64,000 nucleotides of DNA, from positions 1,364,001 through 1,428,000 of the forward strand of contig JAVTVJ010000372.1 of NCBI GenBank assembly GCA_034509425.1, in the 5' to 3' direction. The notes under the pieces are model-generated. The model was not told the DNA's origin and did not search any database. It saw nothing but the letters and a program-made list of their open reading frames with translations. A program made the position numbers and the translations under genes. Positions 50,301 through 61,027 of the stretch are shown here, one piece after another. How positions within the stretch are numbered: the stretch's first letter is position 1; every line of letters begins with the position of its first letter. Origin of the DNA: Eopsaltria australis (taxonomy: Eukaryota; Chordata; Aves; Passeriformes; Petroicidae).

Positions 50301-51850
50301 CATCTAAAATTATTCACCTAAGTAAGCATATGTAGTGATGGTGGCAGAGCTGGGTGACATTTCCAAGATATCTTATATATATATGTCTTGAAACTTGGCC
50401 TGCATATCCGTGTGTTCCTGCCCCTCCTGTCTTGGCTGGTCCTGGGTGTTGGCAGTGCTCTGCACATTAAGGGTCTTGACTGCTCTAGGGGTCACAGGAG
50501 AGTTCAGAAGCTTGTGGAGGATTTTTTACAGCAACAGTAACAACAACAAGAAAAAGAGATGCGTAATATGAAAAGCAAGTTATGCTGTTTTAACCTTTGA
50601 TTGAAATCAGCAGCCCTTTGTTCAAACTCCACAGTCTTTGCCCTTGCTGTACTCAGCATTCAGAAGGGTTTTGTAAAGACAGAGGGGTAAAAGGGCTCAC
50701 AGTTTTCAAAAGAGAAAATTTTTATTTCATCTAATGATCTGCTTAAATGCAAGTGGGGATTAGACTGACAGTGAATGCAGACACAGAGCACGTCTGCAGA
50801 AAGAGAAGGCCCTGCTCTGTGGGTTGTCTTCAGCCAGTATACTACATCCACTACCCCAAGTGATCATATGAGATTTCAAACTCAGATTTGGGCCTCTTCA
50901 GCATCATGGACTTGACTTTAAAATTAGTCTATAACCTAGTATTTGATAAAAGTGAGCAATAGTGACCTGTGTGAGTTGACTCTAGTTACAGTAAAAATTT
51001 ATGGGTCTAAATAATATGTGCTATATAAAACTAAGGTAAAAGAAAGGCAAGGTGAGCTGGATGCCAAACAGAAGCAAAACTTGATAGGTTGCTATTGTTT
51101 CTACTGCTTCTTTGGCTGGGCAAATCCAGTGTCATGAAGTGAATAGGATGGTAGGGCAGAAGGGCAAGAAAAAGGGGCCCAGGACACCAAAATCTCTCCG
51201 GTTTAGAATGGGAAAATGAGACATTGATGGCTAGCCCTTTCAATGTGGATGCTTTGTCAAGTTCATTTTGGTTGTAGATTTAGATTTAATGAAAGGTGAA
51301 AGTCTGAGGTTACCAGAATAGTTAGTGAACCTTCTGCCAATTAAAGGTTTTGCCCCAAAGACCACACCTTGCGATGGCTGAATTTCACTGCCACTCCTTC
51401 CAGTGTGTTTTCCCTCTGCTACCTTGTTATTGTAGTGGTGGTGGCATTGTAAATTATAGTCCCAGCTGGATGAAGAACCCTTCTGAACTGATCCCAGTGC
51501 TGTTCCCTATAGTATTGCTAATGATTACACAGCTGCCTTGTAGGCATTCTAGAGCATAGGCTCATGGGTCTGCCTCCAGCACAAGTTGCAATAAAGTTTA
51601 TTTTCATTCAAAACAATATATATTGGGATTATTGTCAGAGCAGCCCCAGAGGCTTGCACAGGAGGTCTAGTAAGCATTGGTAAGAAAATTGGAAGCCTTG
51701 AGGTTATTAATGTTGCTAGAACAGCAAGCTTAGTGGCCAGCAGAGGTATAATTTACCTACACTAGCATCACACACTGGAGCAAGGCAATCAAGTAAGAGG
51801 TCAAGAGACTTTAACACAACATAAGATGGATATATAGCCCTGAGCCTTTT
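47389..51850. other. Unique DNA without a recognised gene
   Basis: No transposon, RNA gene or recognisable coding exon is seen. There are short AT-dinucleotide runs (for example near 50375). At 48471-48530 a TTCCCATTTTATGTATGAGG string resembles the SINE-core region seen at 23090 but is too short to call. Confidence 0.5.
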
Positions 51851-51938
51851 AGGCCAGATTCTCAGCTGCTGTAAATCAATGCAACTTCATGGGAATCAGT
51901 GGACCTATGCAGTTTTCAATGTGCTAAGGATCTGGCCT
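51851..51938. mobile_element. Foldback MITE-like relic (about 88-bp imperfect hairpin)
   Basis: The left arm AGGCCAGATTCTCAGC and the reverse complement of the right arm (AGGCCAGATCCTTAGC) match at 14 of 16 positions. Internal text (TGTAAATCAATGC on the left, TATGCAGTTTTCAATGTG on the right) also pairs partly. The 'CCAGATTCTCAGC...GTAAATCA' wording is typical of an old palindromic DNA-transposon-derived repeat found across sauropsids. The name of the family is not determined. Confidence 0.65.
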
Positions 51939-53598
51939 ATACCCTTTATGGAAGTTATCCTGAGATCTGAAATGAATGCAGCAGCAAAACCCAATTTTTA
52001 TTTTTGCTTTGTTTTGAAGCCAACACATGACATTTTTAGCTCAGCTATACATTGGTTTGGAGAGTAAGACTGCAGTTTAACACTTTTGGCAAGGACACAT
52101 CTCAAAATGGTCATGAAAGAGCTGATGAGATTCCATCAATACACATTAGCTAATAGAGAGAAAACGTAAGTAGATACAGAAGGAGCAAATATCTGTTTTT
52201 AACTGGTTAGTTACCAAAGTTCAGGTAGCATACAGTCTTTATGCTTGCAGCTGTGGGTTCCAGTCTGTAAAACAGAAGTTCTTGCTCCTATTTATGAAAA
52301 TGAGTTCAACCAAAAATGTAATATCAGCTTTTGGAGATTTAAGTGACATGAAAGTGTGCTTTGAATTCATGCCAGAGGATAGAGTGAGAAAGCTGACAGA
52401 GATAGCAGCGAGTGTGAGGAAGACAGAGACAAGTAAAATGCATACACCATTGACTCACAAATACACAAGAGTTGGTCCTTCTTGGTACATGTAGATCCAA
52501 GCCACAATTTTTATTCCTGGATTGCAGTCCAAGTCTATGTCTCAGTGCAGTCCCAGAGCTGTTGGAGTTTCAGAGACCACAGAGGAGGTTGTGTCTAGTG
52601 TTTTTTCAGAATAATTTGTGGCAACTCATAGATGTAAAACCTGTACTAACACTTGAATCGCTAACAGACACTTCAGCCTCCAGTAGTATTTCCTTCTGTT
52701 CTCAAGAAGATCTTATATTTACTGATTTATCACAGTTACACAGTACCTGCCACGGGAAGAAGTTTTTACTACATTTCTCTGATGAAAAATTTAATATGGA
52801 GTGCAAAGAAATTCAGGAAGCATAAATATTTTTCTGAAGTGGGGAGATCAGCCTGTTAAGCAATCATTTTACTTGTCCTACATACCTGTAGGGACTTGAA
52901 CTACTTAAATGTCCACTTTTGTTATACTCTGTTGTTGTTCTGACCCTTTGTTTAGACAAAGACTTGATTCTAGCTGACCTCTGAGGAGAAGCTTAACTGC
53001 TGTAGTTTGCATTAATATATCAGTATTTCGAATCTTTGTATCTGTTGAAAGCCTGAGTTTCATAACTGATCTGGCATTAACAGTCTTCAATAGATGTGCT
53101 TTTTCTTGGCACTGGAGATTAATCAAGTCACATGTTCCAGCTCAATAAGGTATTAAAAATTGGAGATACTACTTTCTTTCAAATAAGATACTTAAAAGTT
53201 GGATCAGATGGGGATTTAACAGGTCAGAATTGAGAGGACGTGTAGCATTTTGTCCATTTCAAAGCCTGTGTTTTAAAAAACGTTTTAAAAAGTTTAAAGT
53301 AAAATAAACTGAAAGGTGATGTACCCTGTGCTGAGAGCAGACAAGAGAATAGGAACTGACAAAAGTGAATTACAGCTTTCTACGCAGCATTCTCTTCCTC
53401 CCTCCTTTACTTCAGCTCTCTGTGAATCATTTTATTCCCAGGTGTGCTTCCATACAGCTTTTCTGATCAGTAAGAAAAGGAATCCTCACACCTACATGTT
53501 CCTTCTCTTTGCTTTGTCTGCATTTGCTCTCAGTAAATAGAAACAAGCTGGATCCTGGCAAAGTTTGAGAGAGCTACATCCCTTTCATCAAGTCAGGT
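51939..53598. other. Unique DNA without a recognised gene
   Basis: A 117-codon plus-strand frame (52472-52825) has no recognisable domain and weak splice context. No repeats are seen. Confidence 0.45.
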
Positions 53599-53657
53599 TT
53601 GACTCTCCTCTTCTACCTGCCCTCCTTCAGCACTGCTGGGGGCTGCTCCCTCCCTCC

Positions 53658-53658
<1 letters not shown>

Positions 53659-53696
<38 letters not shown>
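53659..53696. repeat. (CAG)n microsatellite, about 12-13 uninterrupted units
   Basis: A perfect CAG tract on plus (CTG on minus), followed by a CAT interruption and one more CAG. It lies in a 300-bp GC-richer pocket (53590-53930) that also has the tandem GCAGAGAGCTGGG/GCAGAGAGCTGAA at about 53870. In one frame it reads as poly-Gln in a 60-codon open frame without splice or start support, so coding is not claimed. Length is probably polymorphic. Confidence 0.97.
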
Positions 53697-53697
<1 letters not shown>

Positions 53698-54888
53698 CAG
53701 TGCAGCTGCTCTGCCGCTAGTGGAGTTCACAAATCATCAGGCTCATTAACACAAACTGTACTCAACTGCGACTCAAATTGATATACCAGACAGTCAACTG
53801 CAGTTGCTGGGGAACCAAACACTCCAACTGCTCTGTTGCCACCACTTCTGCTGGGGAGGAAACCTCTGGGCAGAGAGCTGGGGCAGAGAGCTGAAGAATA
53901 TGACTTCTTAGGTTACATCAAACTGGACCACCACTGAGTCTTTGGAAGTTCCTTCTGTCACTGTCTGGGTTGCCCTGGAACAGGGTTATAAAGCATGTGT
54001 GAGGCCAAGGAAATCTGTTCTGTCATGCTCCTTTGCATGGGTAACTGAAAACCCACAGCCTTACTCAACCCATCTCCTCAGAGTATTTGTGCTCTCTGGA
54101 AGGGGAATTGCCTTCCAGAAGCCGGTGCTGGTGACAAGGGACCAACTGGCATGTTTGTAACCCTTTATTTTTATGTGGGCAGCCTGCCAGGCTGATCAGA
54201 ATCTAAATTTAACTGTGCTGCTCCAGGTATTGTGAAAACAGTGTGTTTCTGGACCCCTGGATGCTGGGCAGTGAGCCACCCCAAGGACCAGGAGCCAGAA
54301 CCTTGTCTGTTGGCATGCTCTATGGAAAGCATATAGCTGATTCTTTCTTGGCCATTTATCTCCCCTTTCATGCAAGGGGCAGAAGTTTGAAGTGTTAACC
54401 CTTCCAGATATTTAGGAGGGGATGTCACAGGCATGCATTCACCATTTCAGAATAAAAAGCCTGGCTGACTGTCCCTGTTTAAGGACGGAAAAGGTTGGTC
54501 AGGATGTAAACCCTACCTGCACGACATATGAGGGTTTGTTTTCACTGATCTCGGTGAGATTTTGCTTGTTGATACTTAAAAGAACCTGACCCACAGTTCT
54601 CCAGAGCTGTGAGGATGGGATCAGATCCCATACACTGTGTTACAAGCATCTCTTGATGACTCCCAAAGCACTTGCAAACACAAAAGAGGATAAAATATGA
54701 GATGAATGGGAAGCTTGAATGAAACAGAAATTGTAAACCTTTAGGCAGAATTTCTCTCTGGCGTTTTCAGGGCCTCCTGTTACTAATAGGTGAGGATCAC
54801 ATGGCCAATGAGGATCACAGGACAAACCACAGCAAGATCAAAACATAAACACAATTCCTGTGTTATTTTAGTTAAACCAGGAACAAAT

Positions 54889-55530
54889 CTGGCACCATTT
54901 GACTCTGGCCTTTCAGCTCTGAGGCAGGGCAATAGCAGTGCTCATGCCAGCTGGCTATCTGCTCTGCAAGAGTCAACAAATTTCTTGACATGCGATGTCC
55001 TTCTATCTCATTTGTTGATTGGAGCAGTGAAATATTTATGAACTGCCATCAGTGTCCAGCTTTTGAGTTTTGACCCAGTAAAGGATAAATATGGGACAAT
55101 TTGCCTCTGGCCTTTCACTTTGGCCGGTGACCAGCTTTCTGTCTGTTTGTGGTTTCAACTGGATGGGGAAACAAACGTCCCCTAGGTAAAACCCTTTCCA
55201 TATCTATGACTTACTCCAGAAATAAATGATTTTAAAACCAAACACATCGAGTGAGAAACAAATCCCACACAGTTGTCCAATGGCCTTTGACCTCCTAATG
55301 GCTTGATGCCATCTGGCTGCCAGCTGGCTACTTCACTACATGAGGAAATAAGTTTCTCACAGACAACGCTCCCTTCCACTTTTAGCCCTACCAAAAAAGA
55401 AAAAGCTAACACACCTTTCCTATAGTACCCTTTCATTCCAAAAAAGGGAGAAATGTGACACAGGTGGCTGTTGAACTTTCAACTTCGAGTGGCAAACGAC
55501 CAACTGGCTACTGCTGAACTTCACACTCCC
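54889..55530. repeat. Degenerate tandem array, about 185-bp period, about four units
   Basis: A core TGGCCTTT recurs at 54906, 55108 and 55281. A second core, GCCAGCTGGCTA, occurs exactly at 54946 and 55319, and in changed form at 55129 (GACCAGCTTTCT) and 55498 (GACCAACTGGCTA). Second-core spacings are 183, 190 and 179 bases. Weaker agreement extends between cores (GAGAAA...ACA before, and CTTCCA/CTTTCCATAT-like text after). CTCTGGCGTTTTCAG at 54756 may be a fifth, edge unit. The alignment is by eye. It matches no repeat I know. It could be an old minisatellite or a duplicated regulatory module, since GCCAGCTGGC contains the E-box CAGCTG. Confidence 0.45.
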
Positions 55531-56235
55531 ACAGCAAAACAAAAACTTGCTTGGGCGAATCATTGTATAAGTCTTCCACTTTAAAAGAAGCACTCAAAAA
55601 TGGAGGGAGAGTAAGTAAATAAAAGAAGTCATCAAATATAGTGGGAGGTATTGCAGGTTCTTGTACATGTTAAGCCATAAGCAGAGATGCATACTTATAG
55701 GCAAATATGCAAAGAGCTAGACTTTATATGCAGACTCTGCAAAAGGGTTCCTGCTTTGCTCAAAAAGAGACGTAATGAGAAGGATTTTTACCTTGCAGTG
55801 AAAATAGTTCAGCCTGATTCAGCAGGCGTTTGCCTAGTTCCTGGAAGTAGAGCAAATGTGTGTTGTCGGGAATGGTCATGTAAGCTTCCTGACCCTCCCA
55901 GCTGTCTACTAAAATCCATGACCCATGAGATGCATTGGAATGCCTCTGAGAGCTGAAGGAAGGAGGCTCTGGGAATAGTTTGCAGGCAGGGGCTCCTGGG
56001 ACTCCAGTGCTGGGCAGGATAAAGCTGGGCTAAGCAGGCAGCTGGACTGGAGGGTGACATGCTGCTGCAGCTCATTTCCTTCCGCAGACTGGTGCTGCAA
56101 TTATCCAACAGTCCCCATATCAGCATGTGCACTCGTGAGATAGGTCCAGCATGGAAAATGCATCTCTATTGCTCAAGACCAATTGAACACCATTATATTA
56201 CTCCACCATTATATGACAAGACTTTATATAAATTT
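55531..56235. other. GC-richer unique DNA, no gene recognised
   Basis: 55.93-56.10 kb is GC-richer and stop-poor on minus (a 107-codon frame) without recognisable domains. A fair plus-strand acceptor (CATTTCCTTCCGCAG at about 56085) is not followed by a credible exon. Confidence 0.45.
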
Positions 56236-56321
56236 CATATTCTTTCTTTCTCTCTTTCTTTTTTCCTTTCTTCCTTCTTTTCTTTTCCTCTCCTCATTCC
56301 TTTCCTTTGTTTTTCTCCAGC
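56236..56321. repeat. Polypyrimidine (CT-rich) tract, about 85 bp
   Basis: Nearly pure C/T on plus with CTTTCTTT-type imperfect units. It ends TTTTTCTCCAG, which mimics a 3' splice site. The downstream sequence soon stops in all frames, so I treat it as low-complexity DNA. Confidence 0.85.
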
Positions 56322-56600
56322 GGTACAGAAAACCAAGTATATTTAATCACATTTAGCTATTATAATTAAAATAACTTTTAACCCCACTGTGACCCTAGAA
56401 TTTCCCCTTTTTCAAGATTCCATTCCCTTTTCCATTCTGTGACCCCTATAGTGCATGATGTCCACAGACAATGAGTGTCTTCCCACCTTCCCTGCTCTCT
56501 GCCTGCCCATGAAGATTCTAAGGGTTGCAGGAGGTGTGATTCTCCCAGTCTACTTTCTCCATGACAGATTCTCTTCCATCCTGTCATTTACATTTACAGC

Positions 56601-56672
56601 CTGACTCCAAGCCTGTTTATAGCCAGAGAACTCTTTTCATTGACTTCAGTGGGCTTTGAATCAAGCCTTTAT
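56601..56672. mobile_element. Foldback MITE-like relic of the 'ATTGACTTCAGTGG' class
   Basis: The right half CATTGACTTCAGTGGGCTTT plus GAATCAAGCC pairs imperfectly with the left half AGCCTGACTCCAAGCC. This is the layout of the palindromic repeat whose centre is recognised at 42330. Old and immobile. Confidence 0.6.
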
Positions 56673-57088
56673 AAACCACACATGTACCCAACAGGTATTT
56701 ATTAACATGAGCTGGCCATGTACTCCATGCCATGAGTGTGGAAAAAACTAACAATAACTTTACAATTACCCACCTAAGCCCTCTAACAGGCTCCAAAGGC
56801 ATGTCTCTTTGCCAAGCAAGCATTGAATCAAGTTTGACATTTCTAGGGTAAATCATTTTTGTGTTCTAAAAACCAAAAAAAGGGTTAGGAAAAAATCCAA
56901 AGAGTGAGAACATCCCCATTTTTGGACAATAATATCATCCAAATGTCCTATCCAAATGGCTTCAAATGTTCCAGAAACAAATGTGTATTCTGGGATAAGA
57001 CCACTGAATGCTAGGTAAAATCACAGGTGATTCTGCTTGAGGTTGGCAAGATTAAGCAGGGGTTAAAATGGAATTAACAGTTCTACTC

Positions 57089-57106
57089 TTTTTTTTTTTT
57101 TTTTTT
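57089..57106. repeat. Poly-T run (18 bases)
   Basis: A homopolymer with no recognisable retrogene or SINE next to it. Confidence 0.92.
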
Positions 57107-60100
57107 AATTGCCCACAAAGATATTAGTGTTACCCACAATCTTTCCAGAACGATTAGACATCTTTATGTATTGACTTTACATAGAGAGATTTCAGTTCTT
57201 TCACAGGCTGTGTCTTAATGTATTTAATTTTGAGTTGTTGGACATGAAATTAGATATTATTTTTTATTCTCTTCTTGAACTGAATGAGTGAAGCCTGAAC
57301 CATCAGAGAGGACAATCCAGTGGACTTGGAAAGCTCTCAACTCACTGTGTGGGTGAGGTGCCACAAAGGACTTTTCACACTTTATCAGATGATATCTCTA
57401 AGCTAAAAAGTTTGGACCCAGACCTAGATAAAAAGAGCCTCCAAGGACAAGTCTGAAGAGCTCCAGGGTTTCCATCCCAGCCAATTTCTAGCTGTGATGT
57501 AAGACAAGATCATTTCCATTAATGTTTAAGTTTTGCATCATCTCTTCTCTCATGCTTTAATTTTTTCACTTTCAACAGCAAATCAATCATAATACTAGCA
57601 AAAGCTTGTTTTTGTCTTGTGCATGTTACAGCTCAGGGTCGATTGTCCTGGTGAAATATACACCTCTGAGGAAGAGCTTTGGAGACAAATATCTGCTAAC
57701 AAATAGCTTTGTCTTGTTCACTAAGGCCCAAATTTTTTTAAAGTAGATATCAAAATTGGAGTTTTCTGAGTCCTAAGCTGGCATTTACATGAGTATAAGT
57801 GTCTTGCTTTTTTAAAAAAAATCTCAGTTACCCTGTGTCCATCTTCAGCAGTTCCTTTTGAAAGTCATTACTGAAATAATTCGTAGTAGTGTCCATAGAT
57901 TGTGGTCACCTTTCCTTCATTTGCTGTCTCCATGGGGACACGTACCTTGGTCATTTCCTCTTCTGCTGCTTTGGAAACTCTGTAGTTGCAAGGGTTAAAC
58001 ACAGGATTGTAAGTTCACAGATGTGAAAATACATATTTTTTGGCAGGTTAAATGCACTAGGCAACTTCTGCATGTTTGTGCTTTGAGTAAGGAGGCCACC
58101 TGCTTCTAATGTTACAGGAATATGTTGGCTAGTGGAAAGGCAGAAACCATTTTTTACTAATTGAATAATTTCTGTATCTTATCCAAATGCCAGGAAATTG
58201 CTTCTATCCCATGATTAGCTTGAAGTTTTGATGACATATTTTAAAAAAATAAACCCAAAACATTCCGAAGTCACTTTCCTGTTTGGTCCAAGTCACTTTA
58301 TTCCTTGTACAGAGTGATGGGAAAGTGGGTATCGGATGAAAGCAATGGTAAATAGGAAACAATCGTTTGCTTGGATTACCAAGGCAGTTTCTGGGTAAGG
58401 TGGTGTTTGGTGGGTAGGCACAGTCAACTACTTGGCACTGGAGCATGGAATAGCAAACACATGCAGCAGTTAGAATCAAGCTTGCATTAATGATTTCATT
58501 GCCTGAACTAAATTTGTAATGTAAATCATTCGGAGGTGCTCTGAGGCATTTCTATTCTTAGAAGAAAAGTCACAAACTGGAAAGTACGTCACCTTTGCAA
58601 TCAGCACCCCCTTTAGCCTGTAATGTGGAACACATGGTGGTTGAAGAGGTTACAGTGTTACAGAAATGTCATTACAGAATTTCTCTGTGTTAACATGTAT
58701 CATCTGTCACATAATTGTTTGTTTTACAACCCATACCTATAATGGGCTAAGTGGGGACTATTTATATCAGTTAACAATGAGTGCCTTTAATTAGTATTTC
58801 ATGCAACTGGAACATGTTAAAGATTCTGACACAAATCTGGCTTGGGTTGCTAAATTCCATATGAATTTCATTATGAAATTGCTAAGACATTACAGTTGCT
58901 CAGGTATTGAGGTTTATAAGTGCACTTCATCTGTTACAAAGCTAGAGAAAGTAAGTCACACACATGTTAAAGAAAAGTCTTCAGAACAACAGCTTGGTAT
59001 CTGACACAGTTGAATGAGAGTTTAAAGCAAGAAGGACGAAAACCTTTTACTATTTGAAATGTGCCTGTATTTGCTCTAAAACTGTAATTCAACATCTACA
59101 CAGCTGAAGCATTACATAGAATTGAAAAGGTTAAGACAATAGAGAATCAGATTGTACATAATAATGAAAACTTGTCAGAGATGGACCAGTCAGCAAAGAG
59201 CTTCACCAGTTATTGCCAGACTGTGGAATGCAAAGGTGGTGTTTTGCTGATGGTTGGTACTGAGTTTTTACAAGCATGTCCTATGCTTTCTGAGTGATCC
59301 CAAGGCAAAATATTTAGCATGAGACCCTCACACTCAGACCAAGCTCTTTTTTAAATGGCTGAGGTGGCCAACAGGACATTTCAGTTCACACTTAAGGAGA
59401 ACCCCCCAGCCCCTGTGGGACTCTCATCCGTGGGCCCTCATGCATTTGCAGCATGAAGAATGTGCCAAGGAGCAGTTTAACATGCAGAGAGTGATGGGAG
59501 AGGAAAATGTGCCTGAGGTTACGTTTTAAAATCTGGGTGCTGTCACGGTCCTTTAGACTGATCGAAAGAACATGCTAGAATCAGGTTTATGTCGAAATTA
59601 AAACAGTTCAGGAGATTAGGAGTGGGAGAGCAAAGGATGACAGGAAATCCCAGCAGCTTCATGCCTCCACGTTATTCTTCTCAGATGTTGTGGCTGAGGC
59701 TCCATTCCTCTGTGTGCCTCAGTTCCTGAACCTAGCATTGTTTTTTTCCTTCCATACCTATTATTAAAATTGAAAATTTACACACTAACTGAGCAGCTGT
59801 CTCTAGAACCTTTTCAAAGTTTTCTTCAAGATTTTGAGATGCTGAACAAGGAAAGAGAAGCAGCTCAGGATATCTCATTTTTGTCCTCTGCCACTTGTAT
59901 CAGCTACCCTTATCAGTTCCTACAGTATTGTTTAAAGTATTTTCTGACAGGCAACTACATTATAATGAAATTATTTTACAGATGCTTTAAATGAAACTTT
60001 TTGGTTGATACTGATCTAATAATTAATACACAGAATAAAATATTTTTATTAATGGAATGTCAGAACATGGTACATTACTCTAAAGAAACTCCATCTAGCA

Positions 60101-60935
60101 TCTTGTGAAATTACTAATTCAGAGTCCAGCAACAAGCCTTGTGGTATAGCTGTTTACCTGCCTTCTATTTTCATAGGCAAAAACCCATTTGTCATTTTAA
60201 CTTTTCCTCACAGAGCATGTTAGCTGTCTTGTTCCCCTGGAGTGAGCTAGTCAATAGGAAAGATCTTCATGGTTTGTAACCTTTGTTAAAAGAATGATTT
60301 AATTTCTGAAATTTGTTTTCAGTATTCCAGATAGCAGTAAAGCAAGTCCTGATATTTTTATGTTAACTACTTTTATCATTCTTTTAATTTTTATTGTTTT
60401 AGTCCGCAATTTGGTGCTGGAATTGCCTTTGGTTTTGACCATGACTTGTAAAATTTGAAAAGCTGCTGTTCATATGCAATCATATTCTCCTCCTCTTTCT
60501 ATACACTCAATTCTTAATGAAATGTTTTGAAGACTTCTGTCACTTGTACTACTGGTGTTTGATATAGCCAGAAAATATTTTTAGCAAGAAGTCATAAGCA
60601 ATGGGGGAAAAAAAGATGATTCCATAATCCTCATGTGATTATCTTTGATATCCACTTTTCCTCTGTTAGACTTATTTAAACTTACATTTTACTTAAATTT
60701 ACTCTTTTGTTAAACTGTATTTTTCATGAAGAACTATAAAAAGGCTTCTTACCAAAGTCGTCAGGCATAGGACATCAAAAGAAATAATACACAGGCTGTG
60801 TGTGTGCAATGTAGAGAAGTAGACAGGAATTTGAAGCACATCAGCTGCAATAAGATGACATCAAAATATCCGAAATAAAATAGTCTGAATTGTGTGCAAG
60901 AGAGATTTTTGCTGGTGATTTTCAGATACATTGTC
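57107..60935. other. Unique DNA; candidate regulatory block, no gene
   Basis: No repeat family or exon is recognised. The 58490-58810 part is described separately as a possible conserved element. Confidence 0.5.
58490..58810. promoter_or_regulatory. Candidate conserved non-coding element
   Basis: Repeat-free text with several transcription-factor-like words close together: TACGTCACCTTTGCAATCAG (CRE half-site next to a C/EBP-like GCAAT), CATCTGTCACATAATTG, TTTATATCAGTTAACAATG and CTTTAATTAGTATTTC. Such density suggests an enhancer-like element, but this is judgement from composition only. Confidence 0.25.
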
Positions 60936-61027
60936 TTCTCTTCTCTTCTCTTCTCTTCTCTTCTCTTCTCTTCTCTTCTCTTCTCTTCTCTTCTCTTCTC
61001 TTCTCTTTCTCTTTCTCTTTCTCTTTC
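60936..61027. repeat. (TTCTC)n grading into (TTTCTC)n, about 92 bp
   Basis: About 14 perfect TTCTC pentamers (to about 61005) change abruptly into about four TTTCTC hexamers. The plus strand is pure pyrimidine and the minus strand pure purine (GAGAA). The open frames through it (Ser/Leu-rich on plus, Arg/Glu-rich on minus) are artefacts of the repeat. Confidence 0.97.

Noticed and set aside
53599..53781. 60-codon frame with a poly-Gln run
   Set aside because: The run is the CAG microsatellite. There is no splice or start context and no similarity outside the repeat.
56236..56345. Apparent long pyrimidine tract plus CAG acceptor
   Set aside because: The tract is an imperfect CT repeat, and the following sequence closes quickly in every frame with no donor.
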